64,000 nt of DNA from contig NZ_JAUSRB010000001.1 in NCBI RefSeq assembly GCF_030811595.1, positions 992,001-1,056,000 on the forward strand, read 5' to 3'. The translations under genes and the position numbers were made by a program. Shown here piece by piece: positions 16,906 to 25,166 of the stretch (positions are counted from its first letter, which is position 1; each line of letters begins with the position of its first letter). The DNA comes from Streptosporangium brasiliense (GTDB taxonomy: Bacteria > Actinomycetota > Actinomycetes > Streptosporangiales > Streptosporangiaceae). The notes beneath the pieces are model-generated. The model was not told the DNA's origin. It was given only the letters and a program-made list of their open reading frames with translations, and did not search any database.

Positions 16906-17130
16906 ATGCGGCTGATCACATCTTTGTTCGTGGCCACTGGCACCGTGCTGATCGCATGGGGGCTGTACAACGGCATATTCGTTGTGCAGATATGGGCTGA
17001 CAGCGGGGCAGGCGAAGCTCAGATAGCGGTGGCCTTGCATGCGCTCGCTCGCCCTTTCCTGCTCGCCTTGTCGGGCACCGGGTTGATGCTGGGTGGTATC
17101 GCGGTGGCCGCTCTGGCGCGTGCTCGGTAG
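16906..17130 (+). CDS. Small two-helix membrane protein (uncertain)
   Basis: A 74-residue frame beginning MRLITSLFVATGTVLIAWGL has two hydrophobic segments (about residues 5-27 and 48-70) separated by a short acidic loop, and ends in Arg. That is a typical small actinobacterial membrane protein. No Shine-Dalgarno is evident before the ATG, no family is recognised, and the location next to gene-poor DNA makes chance a real alternative. It may be a leftover of a larger decayed gene. Confidence 0.35.
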   Translation: MRLITSLFVATGTVLIAWGLYNGIFVVQIWADSGAGEAQIAVALHALARPFLLALSGTGLMLGGIAVAALARAR

Positions 17131-17780
17131 CCTGAGATCGTGGTGCTGCCCTGGTATGGCTGGGTGCCAAGACCCGCCCCGGGGTCGCTGCGAGCCCTCC
17201 AGTAAGTCGCAACGCTTTCTCGCGATGCCGGTGGGAGGGCCTGTGACCGCAACACCTGGCCGCTCCCGTCGTCCGGTGGTCGAGGACGTGACCGCCGGCT
17301 GAACGCCCCGGCGTGACGGGCGGACCGAGTGGTGCGTATGCCGCCGCAGGTCACCGGGTCCGAGCCCGGCCGCTGCCCGTCGGTGCCGCGGCGGTCCCTC
17401 ACACGTCGCGGGCGGGCGGAGACGGCGCGCCGCCGGCCCGACTCCGTACGGCCCGCCTGTCCCGTCCGTGGTCCGCGGCGGTGGGCCGTACGAGATATCC
17501 GATCAAACGCAGGCAGCGGAGAGTTTCCCGGGAGTATGCTCTGCGCCGTGCGCGCCGGCGCTCCCTCCGGGACAGCCGGCGGCGCGCTCGTGCGGCCGCC
17601 GCCCACGGGGCGGGTCCTCCACCGTGAGCGCACGCCGGGCGGCATGCCGCCCGGATCCCGGCTGCCCGGGATCACCGACCCCTGGTTCGCTGTGTACGCA
17701 ACGACTCCGGTAAAATCGGTCGGCCTGTTTAGAGTGATTTTTGAGGATCAATAGCCATATAAGGCAATAGGAGGTGCGGC
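17131..17780. other. Gene-poor intergenic region
   Basis: 650 bp without a gene that can be supported; the open frames on both strands have shadow-like Arg/Pro/Ala composition. The last 90 bp (from about 17690) are distinctly AT-rich (for example TAAAATCGG, TTTAGAGTGATTTTTGAGG) and should contain the promoter of the hotdog gene at 17781. No structural RNA or repeat was recognised. Confidence 0.5.
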
Positions 17781-18506
17781 ATGACGACGGCTGCCGAGCT
17801 GCAGACCGTGTTGACCGTTCCGGCGCGTTTCCGCGGGCCTGAGGGCACCGCGAACGGCGGATGGATCGCGGGCACGGTCACCGAGGCGTTGCACGGCGCC
17901 CGGCACGACTCGGCCGTCGAGGTCACGCTGCACGCCCCCACGCCGCTGGAGACCGAGCTGGCCGTGCGCCACCTGGCCAACACCGCCACCCTCACCCACG
18001 GCGACACCCTCCTCGTCGAGGCCATCCCGGTCGCCGAGCAGCTCGACGCCCCGGCCTTCGTCCCCTTCAACAAGGCGGCCCTCGCCGAGAGCGGTTTCGC
18101 CGGGCTCACCGGTCACGCCTTCCCCGGCTGCTTCGCCTGCGGCATGCGCGACCCCGGCGACGGCCTGCGGATCTTCCCCGGCCCGGTGCCCGGCACCGAC
18201 CTGGTCGCCGCCGGCTGGCGGGTGCCGATGACCGTCACCGACGAGGACGGGGCCGTCCCCGACTCGATCATCTGGGCCGCGCTCGACTGCGTCACCGGCT
18301 GGGCCCACTTCGGGCCCGGCGAGTCGGCCCTGCTCGGCCGCCTGACCGCGCAGGTTCACCGCCGGGTCTACCCTGGCGGCACCTACTCCGTGGTGGGCCG
18401 CGCCACCGGCCGCGAGGGCCGCAAGCTCTTCGGCGAGAGCGCCGTCTACGAGGTGGACGGCACCCTGGTGGCCGCCGCCAAGGCCGTCTGGATCACCCCC
18501 GCCTGA
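17781..18506 (+). CDS. Double-hotdog thioesterase-like protein
   Basis: 241 aa. The pattern of two hotdog units (a helix around GTANGGWIAGTVTEAL in the first half, and DSIIWAALDCVTGWAHF in the second, each followed by long beta strands) matches acyl-CoA thioesterase/hydratase-like proteins. Between them is GFPGCFACGM-like FPGCFACGMRDPGDGL, a conserved Cys-containing loop seen in actinobacterial members. The substrate is unknown. The ATG has AGGAGG nine bases upstream, and an AT-rich promoter region precedes it. It appears to be a single-gene unit. Confidence 0.7.
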   Translation: MTTAAELQTVLTVPARFRGPEGTANGGWIAGTVTEALHGARHDSAVEVTLHAPTPLETELAVRHLANTATLTHGDTLLVEAIPVAEQLDAPAFVPFNKAALAESGFAGLTGHAFPGCFACGMRDPGDGLRIFPGPVPGTDLVAAGWRVPMTVTDEDGAVPDSIIWAALDCVTGWAHFGPGESALLGRLTAQVHRRVYPGGTYSVVGRATGREGRKLFGESAVYEVDGTLVAAAKAVWITPA

Positions 18507-18553
18507 CCCGTCTGGATCACCCTGCCTGATCCCGCCCCGGGGCCGGGGCCGCC

Positions 18554-18677
18554 CGTGACCCGCGGGGGGCCGGGACAACGGGCCGTCCGTGACTCCGGGG
18601 GATCAGGTCAACGGGCCGCCCGTGACCCCCGGGGGACCGGGACAGCGGGCCGCCCGTGCCCCCCAGGGGGGCCGGGT
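18554..18677. repeat. 34-bp tandem repeat, about 3.5 copies
   Basis: Imperfect units beginning CGTGAC/CGTGCC at about 18554, 18588, 18621 and 18655 (period 33-34 bp) each carry GGGGG-ACCGGGACA-like and CGGGCCG blocks. They fill the gap between the hotdog gene and the kinase gene, where the kinase promoter should also lie. Confidence 0.7.
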
Positions 18678-18733
18678 GCCGCCGGCCGGCTCCCGGGCCG
18701 AACCAGAACGATCTCTCCGGCGTCTGATCCCAC

Positions 18734-21700
18734 ATGGAATCACAGTCGTTGGCCCCCGACGACCCGCAGCGGATCGGGGGCTACCTGCTCGCGGGACGTC
18801 TCGGCGTGGGCGGCCAGGGAGTGGTGTACGACGCCTACGACGAGGCGGGCGGCCGGGTCGCGATCAAGGCCCTGCACCCCGGCGCCGCGGGCAACGGGCA
18901 GGCCAGGGCCCGCCTCGCGAAGGAGGTGACGGCCGCGACCCGGGTGGCCTCCTTCTGCACCGCCCGGATCGTCGGCGCCGATCTGGAGGCCGACCGCCCG
19001 TACATCGTCAGCGAGTTCGTCGCCGGCCCCAGCCTGCGCCAGGCCGTGGAGGACTCCGGCCCGCTGGGCCAGGACGCGGTGCACCGGCTCGCCGTCGCGG
19101 TGGCCACCGCGCTGGCCGCCGTGCACGCCGTCGGGGTGGTCCACCGTGACCTCAAACCGGACAACGTGCTGCTCGGCCCGGACGGCCCCAGAGTGATCGA
19201 CTTCGGTATCGCGCGGACCGAGGAGATGACGCTGAGCGCGACCGGCGCCATGATCGGCACGCCGAAGTACATGGCGCCCGAGGCGCTCAACGGAGGCCGG
19301 GCGGGCCCGGCCGCCGACGTCTTCGCCTGGGGCGCGGTCGTGCTCTACGCCGCGACCGGGCACGACCCCTTCCACGCGCAGTCGGCCGGCGCCGCCATGT
19401 ACCGCGTGCTCACCAGCGAGCCCGACGTGTCCGTGCTGCCCGAGCCGCTGCGCGGACTGGTGTTCGCCGCCCTCGCCAAGGAGCCGGAAGGCCGGCCCGC
19501 GGCCCGTGACCTGCTGCTCGGGCTGCTCGGGCACGCCACCCTCGACGAGGGCGTGCAGGTCGCCGCCGACCTGCGCCCGGCCGGGCCCGTGGGCGCCCCG
19601 ACGCTGGGACGGCTCGCCGAGGAGGTGTTCGCCCGGCTGAGCCCGCAGGAGCAGCGGCAGGTCCCCGAGGTCCTGCTCCGCCTGGTCAGCGCCGACGGGC
19701 ACGGCGTCCGCAGCGCCGACCGCGGCGAGTTCGGCCCCGGGGCCGAGAGGGTGATCACCGTGCTGTCCGAGGCGGGACTGCTCGGCGTGTCCCCGAAGGA
19801 CGTGCGGATCACCCGGCCGGGGCTGCTGCCGGCCTGGCCCCGGCTGCGGGAGTGGGTCGAGGTCGAACGCCCGGGGCTGGGCGTCCACGCCGAGCTGCGC
19901 GAGGCCGCCCGGCGCTGGGACCGGCGCGGCCACCGGGACACCGACCTGTTCCACGGGCCGCCCCTGGAGCAGGCCATGCAGTGGGCCGCCACCGGGCGCC
20001 GTCACCTGAAGCTCAACGACACCGAGACGGAGTTCCTGGCCGCGGCCGCCGCCCTGACCCGGCGGCGGGCCCGCACCCGCCGCGCGGTGACCGGCGTCCT
20101 CGCGGGGCTGCTCGCCGTGACCCTGGTCGCGGTCGCGCTCGCCGAGAGCCGGCGGATGGAGCTGGCCCGCTCGCTCGAGCAGGCGGAGGCGCGCCGCCTG
20201 GCGGCCTACGCCGACGATCTCCGGCAGGGTGACCCGGTCACGGCCATGCGGCTCAGCGTGGCCGCCTGGCGGCTGTCCGACGTCCGCGAGACGCGTGCGG
20301 CGCTGTTCAGCTCGCTGGTGCAGCAGGAGGTGGGGGCGCTGGATCCCCCCGAGCCGGGCGCGCGGTACGCCCTGGGCCCCGGCGGCGCGACCCTGGTCGG
20401 CGTGGGCAAGGACGCCATCCAGGTGTGGGACGCCGTCACCGGGAGGCGGCTGCGGACGATCGAGGCCCCCGGCCTCGGCGCCCTGGGCGTCTCCGCCTCC
20501 GCCCGCCACGCCGCCGTCAACACCCCGAAAGGGGTGACCCTGTGGGACCTGGCCACGGGCGCCCGGCTGCCGGGCGCGTTCGGGGCCGCCGGGGACTCGG
20601 CCCGGCTCGGTCCGGCGGGGAAGGTGCTGGTCTCCTCCTCGAAGACGGAACACGTGATCCGCGAGGTGGCGACCGGCCGGGTCGTGCTCAGGGTGCCCGA
20701 CACCCCCGGCCTGTACCAGGTCGAGATCGGGGGAGACGACCGCTACGCGGCCACCACCGTGCAGGGCGGTGGCCCGGTCCACCTCTGGGACCTGCGCACC
20801 GGCAGGGAGATGCCGGTCCCGGCGGCCGGTCACGCCGTCACCGACGTGGCCGTCAGCCGGGACGGGAGGGTCCTGGCGCTCAACGGCGGCGGCAGCACGT
20901 CGTTCTGGAACCCGCGGACCGGCCGGCTGATCGCGCGGAGCGTGGACACCACGGTCGACGGGAACGTGGTGCTCAGCCCGGACGGCCGGCTCGCCGCCGT
21001 GCTCGGCCCCTACGGGCTGGAGGTCATGCGGGTGGCCGGTGGCCTGTCCGTGCTCCGGCGCGGGCCGGCCGTACCCGACTCCGAGAACCTGCGCTTCACC
21101 GCCGACGGGCGGACGGTGCGTTACGCCGACCCCGCCGGCCGGGTGGTCTCCATGGACGTCGCCACCTTCGCCGGCGGGCGCCCGGTGGACGGCGGCCTGC
21201 TGCTCGGGGCGGCATTCAGCCCCGGCGGCGATCTCGTCGCCGTGCAGCGCCGGGTCGAGGGGGAGCGGGCCGTCGAGCTGTGGGACGTGGCGGGCCGGCG
21301 CCGGCTGCGCCGTGTCGAGGTGCCCGGCCCGGAGCAGGAGGGCTACCAGAAGAACGCCCTGGCCTTCAGCCCCGACGGGCGGACCCTCGCCATCGGGCCC
21401 GGCGACGTCCCGGCCGTCACGCTGTGGGACCTCACCACGATGAGACGGGTCAGGGAGCTGAGATGGGAGGCCGGGGGGACCTACACCCTCGCGTTCACCC
21501 CGGACGGCCGCCGCCTGGCGGTCGCGGGGACGGAGGGCGGCCGGAACGCGGTGCGGATCTGGGACGTCGCCTCGGGCCGCCCCGGCCGCCCGCTGGGCGT
21601 CGACGCCCAGGTCGTCGCCTTCGGGCCGGGCGGTGACCGCCTGGCGTACGGCGGCACGCGCAACGGGCTGCTGAGCCTGGCCGACGGCGCGGCACGGGAC

Positions 21701-22159
21701 GTCCCCGGGATGGAGGGGGCCACCGCGGCCGCCTTCGCTCCCCGCGGCGGGTCCCTGGCCGTGGGCGACGGTCAGGGGCGGGTCCGGCTGTGGGACGCGG
21801 CGAGCGGGACGCCGCGGGGACCGGTCGCCGACGCCCACGTGTCCGAGGTCGGCAGGGTGGTGTTCTCTCCCGACGGGAGCCTGCTGGCCACCACGGGTGA
21901 TTCCGTGCGCCTGTGGGACGCCGGCACCGGGCAGGGCTTCGGCCTGGCCGACCTCGGCGTCTCCGGGGTGCTGGACCTGGCCTTCACCCCGGGCGGCCGG
22001 TCGCTGCGCGTCATCGGCTGGGACGGGGCGATCGTGGAGCGGCCGCTGGGGCCCGCCGCGCTGTCGGCGGTCGTCTGCCGGCGCGCGGGCGGCGGTCTCC
22101 CCCCGGACGCCTGGCGCAGATACCTCTCCCCGGAGGTGCCCTACCGGGCGACCTGCTGA
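18734..22159 (+). CDS. Serine/threonine protein kinase with C-terminal WD40-like propeller
   Basis: 1141 aa. Residues 13-275 are a Hanks-type kinase: glycine loop GRLGVGGQGVV, Lys45 in VAIKALH, catalytic HRDLKPDN (137-144), DFG (156-158) and APE (about 180). Residues 290-450 resemble the winged-helix/helical stretch that links NTPase and WD40 parts in STAND-type proteins (LLRLVSADGHGVRSADR, LLPAWPRLREWVE). A transmembrane helix follows (VTGVLAGLLAVTLVAVALA, about 452-470). The last 650 residues form a beta-propeller with repeated LWD/IWD strands (TLWDLATG, LWDLRTG, IWDVASG, RLWDAASG). The kinase is therefore cytoplasmic and the propeller extracytoplasmic if there is one membrane pass. No partner gene is adjacent; the trigger and targets are unknown. 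Confidence 0.9.
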   Translation: MESQSLAPDDPQRIGGYLLAGRLGVGGQGVVYDAYDEAGGRVAIKALHPGAAGNGQARARLAKEVTAATRVASFCTARIVGADLEADRPYIVSEFVAGPSLRQAVEDSGPLGQDAVHRLAVAVATALAAVHAVGVVHRDLKPDNVLLGPDGPRVIDFGIARTEEMTLSATGAMIGTPKYMAPEALNGGRAGPAADVFAWGAVVLYAATGHDPFHAQSAGAAMYRVLTSEPDVSVLPEPLRGLVFAALAKEPEGRPAARDLLLGLLGHATLDEGVQVAADLRPAGPVGAPTLGRLAEEVFARLSPQEQRQVPEVLLRLVSADGHGVRSADRGEFGPGAERVITVLSEAGLLGVSPKDVRITRPGLLPAWPRLREWVEVERPGLGVHAELREAARRWDRRGHRDTDLFHGPPLEQAMQWAATGRRHLKLNDTETEFLAAAAALTRRRARTRRAVTGVLAGLLAVTLVAVALAESRRMELARSLEQAEARRLAAYADDLRQGDPVTAMRLSVAAWRLSDVRETRAALFSSLVQQEVGALDPPEPGARYALGPGGATLVGVGKDAIQVWDAVTGRRLRTIEAPGLGALGVSASARHAAVNTPKGVTLWDLATGARLPGAFGAAGDSARLGPAGKVLVSSSKTEHVIREVATGRVVLRVPDTPGLYQVEIGGDDRYAATTVQGGGPVHLWDLRTGREMPVPAAGHAVTDVAVSRDGRVLALNGGGSTSFWNPRTGRLIARSVDTTVDGNVVLSPDGRLAAVLGPYGLEVMRVAGGLSVLRRGPAVPDSENLRFTADGRTVRYADPAGRVVSMDVATFAGGRPVDGGLLLGAAFSPGGDLVAVQRRVEGERAVELWDVAGRRRLRRVEVPGPEQEGYQKNALAFSPDGRTLAIGPGDVPAVTLWDLTTMRRVRELRWEAGGTYTLAFTPDGRRLAVAGTEGGRNAVRIWDVASGRPGRPLGVDAQVVAFGPGGDRLAYGGTRNGLLSLADGAARDVPGMEGATAAAFAPRGGSLAVGDGQGRVRLWDAASGTPRGPVADAHVSEVGRVVFSPDGSLLATTGDSVRLWDAGTGQGFGLADLGVSGVLDLAFTPGGRSLRVIGWDGAIVERPLGPAALSAVVCRRAGGGLPPDAWRRYLSPEVPYRATC

Positions 22160-22238
22160 CCCGGGTGACAACTTCCACCGGATAAATCGCCTCCCGGGGT
22201 GCAGTTTCCGGCACGGCGGGCGATTAGGTTCGGCGGGC

Positions 22239-23174
22239 ATGGCCTCCCCTTCCGCTGTGCCGCCGGACCTCGCCGCCGCGCCCGTGCCGTGGTCCGAGCG
22301 CTTGCTGATCGTCCTGTTCGTCGTCGTGCCCTTCCTCGCCGTGCTGGCCGCCGTCCCGTTCGCCTGGGGATGGGGGCTGGGATGGCGGGACGTGATCATC
22401 GCCGTGGCGATGTATCTCGTCACCGGGTTCGGCGTCACCGTCGGCTACCACCGGCACTTCACCCACCGCTCCTTCCAGGCCAGGACGTGGCTGCGGGTGC
22501 TCATGGCGGTCGCCGGGGGCATGTCGCTGCAGGGGCCGGTGATCCGCTGGGTGGCCGACCATCGGCGCCACCACAAGTACGCCGACAAGGAGGGCGACCC
22601 GCACTCGCCCTGGCGGTTCGGTCCCGGCTTCGCCGGGCTGGCCAGGGGGCTCTCCCACGCCCACGTCGGCTGGCTGTTCAGCCCCGAGCGCACCTCCAGG
22701 CGGCGTTTCTGCCCCGACCTGCTCGCCGACCGGCCCATCAGGTTCCTGTCGCACAACCTGACCTACGTGCCGGTCGTGCTGCTCTCGCTCGGCCTGCCCG
22801 CGCTGGCGGGCGGCCTGTGGGGCGGTTCCTGGCAGGCCGCGCTCACCGCCTGTTTCTGGGGCGGACTCGTGCGCGTCTTCGTCCTGCACCACGTGACCTG
22901 GTCGATCAACTCGATCTGCCACACCTTCGGCAAGGAGGAGTTCGCGGTCAGGGACCGCTCCCGCAACGTGCGGTGGCTGGCGCTGGTCTCGCTGGGGGAG
23001 GCGTGGCACAACCTGCACCACGCCGATCCCACCTGCGCCAGGCACGGGGTGCTCCGCGGCCAGATCGATCCGAGCGCCCGGCTGATCTGGCTGTTCGAGC
23101 GGCTCGGCTGGGTCTGGGAGGTCCGCTGGCCGGACGCCGGACGGGTCGCCGCCCGGCGCGTGCCCGCCGGGTGA
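22239..23174 (+). CDS. Acyl-CoA/acyl-lipid desaturase
   Basis: 311 aa integral-membrane di-iron desaturase. The three histidine boxes are clear: HRHFTH (near residue 71), HRRHHK (near 108) and HNLHHAD (near 253), with hydrophobic pairs between them. It should insert a double bond, usually delta-9, into a long-chain acyl chain to adjust membrane fluidity. ATG at 22239 follows a G-rich stretch (GGCGGGC) and gives the normal length; the frame is open further upstream inside the kinase gene but has no support. It is a single gene, 80 bp after the kinase. Confidence 0.93.
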   Translation: MASPSAVPPDLAAAPVPWSERLLIVLFVVVPFLAVLAAVPFAWGWGLGWRDVIIAVAMYLVTGFGVTVGYHRHFTHRSFQARTWLRVLMAVAGGMSLQGPVIRWVADHRRHHKYADKEGDPHSPWRFGPGFAGLARGLSHAHVGWLFSPERTSRRRFCPDLLADRPIRFLSHNLTYVPVVLLSLGLPALAGGLWGGSWQAALTACFWGGLVRVFVLHHVTWSINSICHTFGKEEFAVRDRSRNVRWLALVSLGEAWHNLHHADPTCARHGVLRGQIDPSARLIWLFERLGWVWEVRWPDAGRVAARRVPAG

Positions 23175-23296
23175 GAGGCCGGCCCGCGGGGGAGACGCCC
23201 GCCCCGCGGCCGGCCGGGCCGGCCGCGCCGGCCGCTTCCGCCCAGCCGGCCGTGCCCGCCATGCCGGCCGGGCAGGTCACGCCGCGGCGCCGCCGC

Positions 23297-24160
23297 TCAC
23301 CGGACCAGGCGGTCGGCGACCAGCGCGGCGCAGCGGTCCTCCATCAGGATCGTGTAGTGGTTGCAGTCCTCGACCAGCTCGTCCTCCAGAGCGGGCAACC
23401 GGCCGGTCCAGACGGCGGCCAGCTCGTCGGGGATCATGCCGACGGGCTGGTCCAGCAGCCCGCGCGGGGCCCGCAGCAGTGACAGCGGCGGCTTCAGCGC
23501 GTGCAGCGCGGCGCCGATCGCCTCGCTCTCGGTGAGCAGCCACCGGCCGTCCTGGCGGACCGGCTCCTGCTGCGCCCGTGAGCGCACCGCCCCCTCGGGG
23601 CCGGCCGCGTCGTAGCGGACGTACTCCTCCACCAGGTCGTTCCAGTTGCCGGCGAAGGCCGGGTGCGCCCTGAAGAAGTCGACGTAGGCGTCGGTGCTCG
23701 GGAAGGTCTGGCTGAGCCGGGCGATGGCCGGGCCGAGCGTGGCCGACAGGACCTCGTCGGGGTCCAGGCCCGCCGGCAGGGGCAGCGGGAGCCCCCCGTC
23801 GACCAGCACGACCTTGGCGTAGTCGCGGTCGGCCGCGGCGAGCGCGGCGACGTAGGCGCCCATCGAGTGGCCGGTGAGTACGATGTCGGACTCCGCGCCC
23901 ACGGAGCGGGCGACCAGGTTGACGTCCTCGGCGTGCCGCCGCAGGCCGTACGGCCCGGGCAGCTCGGCGCTGTGGCCCCGGCCCCGCAGGTCCATCGCGA
24001 CCAGCGACCACTCGGCGGGCAGCCGCCGGGCGACCCCGCTCCAGGCCATGAGCGAGGCGGTGATGCCGTGCACGGCCACGATCAGGCGTGGCCCGGTGCC
24101 GAACCGGGCGACACGCAGCCGTCCGCCGGGGACCTCGACATCGCCGAAGACAGGGCTCAA
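23297..24160 (-). CDS. Alpha/beta hydrolase
   Basis: 287 aa alpha/beta-hydrolase fold: oxyanion loop VAVHGITASLMAW, nucleophile elbow GHSMGA, the acid probably in the WTGRLPALEDELV region, and catalytic His in CNHYTILME. DLRGRGHS is the usual strand-4 motif. A TTG start at 24160 is preferred because GAGGAG lies six bases upstream; a GTG at 24193 is the longer alternative. No neighbouring pathway gene indicates a substrate. It is transcribed towards the desaturase gene and divergently from the amidotransferase gene. Confidence 0.82.
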   Translation of the reverse strand: MSPVFGDVEVPGGRLRVARFGTGPRLIVAVHGITASLMAWSGVARRLPAEWSLVAMDLRGRGHSAELPGPYGLRRHAEDVNLVARSVGAESDIVLTGHSMGAYVAALAAADRDYAKVVLVDGGLPLPLPAGLDPDEVLSATLGPAIARLSQTFPSTDAYVDFFRAHPAFAGNWNDLVEEYVRYDAAGPEGAVRSRAQQEPVRQDGRWLLTESEAIGAALHALKPPLSLLRAPRGLLDQPVGMIPDELAAVWTGRLPALEDELVEDCNHYTILMEDRCAALVADRLVR

Positions 24161-24414
24161 GGGGTTCTCCTCAGGGGTGGCGGGACGGATCACGCGCCGG
24201 ACGGCGGCCGCGTCCCGCCGGTCGCGGTCCCGCGCCGCTCATCGAGCGCGGCCGTCCCCACGGCCGGCCGACCGCCTGGCACCGCCTTCATGGTGGCGGG
24301 TGCCCTCAGCCGAGGTCAATGTCCCGATAGTCATCCTCTTCCGGTTATGTCCACTAGAGGTAAGCGCTATGGGTAGGTATGGGTCTTCTACTGCCAAAGG
24401 CCGATAATCACCGC

Positions 24415-25116
24415 ATGAGGATTACCGTCATCGAGCACGAAGCAGACGCCGGCCTGGGATTCTTCGCCGGATGGCTGGCCGCGGCCGGGGCCGGCTGCGA
24501 GGTGGTCCGGCCCTATCTGGGCGAGGCGGTGCCCGAGCGGGCCGCCGACGGGCTGATCGTGCTCGGTGGCGAGGCGGCGGCCTGGGAGGACGGGCGCTTC
24601 CCCTGGCTGCCCGCCACCCGCGACCTGATCCGCGCCTCGGTCGAGGGCGGCGTGCCGACCCTGGGGATCTGCCTGGGCGCCCAGCTCATGACGCTCGCCT
24701 GCGGCGGCGCCGTCGAACGGGGCGAGCACGGGCTGGAGGTGGGCGCGCGGCAGGTCGTCCCGCTCCCGGAGGCCTGCGCCGACCCGCTGTTCGCCGGTCT
24801 CGGCCCCGCCCCTGCCGTTCAGTACCACCGAGACGTGATGACCCGCCTCCCCGAGGGCGCCGTACGGCTGGCCACCGGCGACCCCTACCCCAACCAGGCC
24901 TACCGGCTGGGGGAGCGGGCGTGGGCGGTGCAGTTCCACCCCGAGGCGACCCCCGAGATCTTCACCGGCTGGACCGGCGGCTCCGCCGACCACCTGACCG
25001 CCCAGGGCTACTCGGTCGAGGAGCTCAACACGCAGGTGAAGGAGGCCGAGGAGCGCCTGACCGGCACCTGGCGGCAGCTCGCCGAGCGGTTCGCCGGGGT
25101 AGGGATGTCGGGGTAG
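24415..25116 (+). CDS. Class I glutamine amidotransferase
   Basis: 233 aa stand-alone GATase1 domain like those related to GMP synthase. The nucleophile Cys is in LGICLGAQLM, and the His-Glu pair is in VQFHPEATPE, so glutamine hydrolysis is expected. The ammonia acceptor is unknown. It sits just before glnE in a block of nitrogen genes, 50 bp upstream and co-directional, and could be co-transcribed with it. Such genes are common near gamma-glutamylpolyamine metabolism in Streptomyces, where some family members hydrolyse gamma-glutamyl bonds; that is a possibility, not shown here. ATG at 24415 begins MRITVIEHE. Confidence 0.85.
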   Translation: MRITVIEHEADAGLGFFAGWLAAAGAGCEVVRPYLGEAVPERAADGLIVLGGEAAAWEDGRFPWLPATRDLIRASVEGGVPTLGICLGAQLMTLACGGAVERGEHGLEVGARQVVPLPEACADPLFAGLGPAPAVQYHRDVMTRLPEGAVRLATGDPYPNQAYRLGERAWAVQFHPEATPEIFTGWTGGSADHLTAQGYSVEELNTQVKEAEERLTGTWRQLAERFAGVGMSG

Positions 25117-25166
25117 GGATCGGGGAAGGGCCGCCCATACTTGCGATCGACGACGACGGAGGGTCG

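Noticed and set aside
17019..17675. A 218-residue minus-strand frame in the gene-poor stretch
   Set aside because: Arg/Pro/Ser-rich with no hydrophobic core, no ribosome site and no family; best explained by GC-rich non-coding DNA.
18740..22438. A 1232-residue minus-strand frame over the kinase gene
   Set aside because: Shadow of the kinase/propeller gene; no domain, and low-complexity Gly/Ala/Pro/Arg/Gln/His composition.
24471..25166. The long upstream extension of the glnE frame
   Set aside because: It overlaps the amidotransferase gene in another frame and has shadow composition; glnE begins near 25167.
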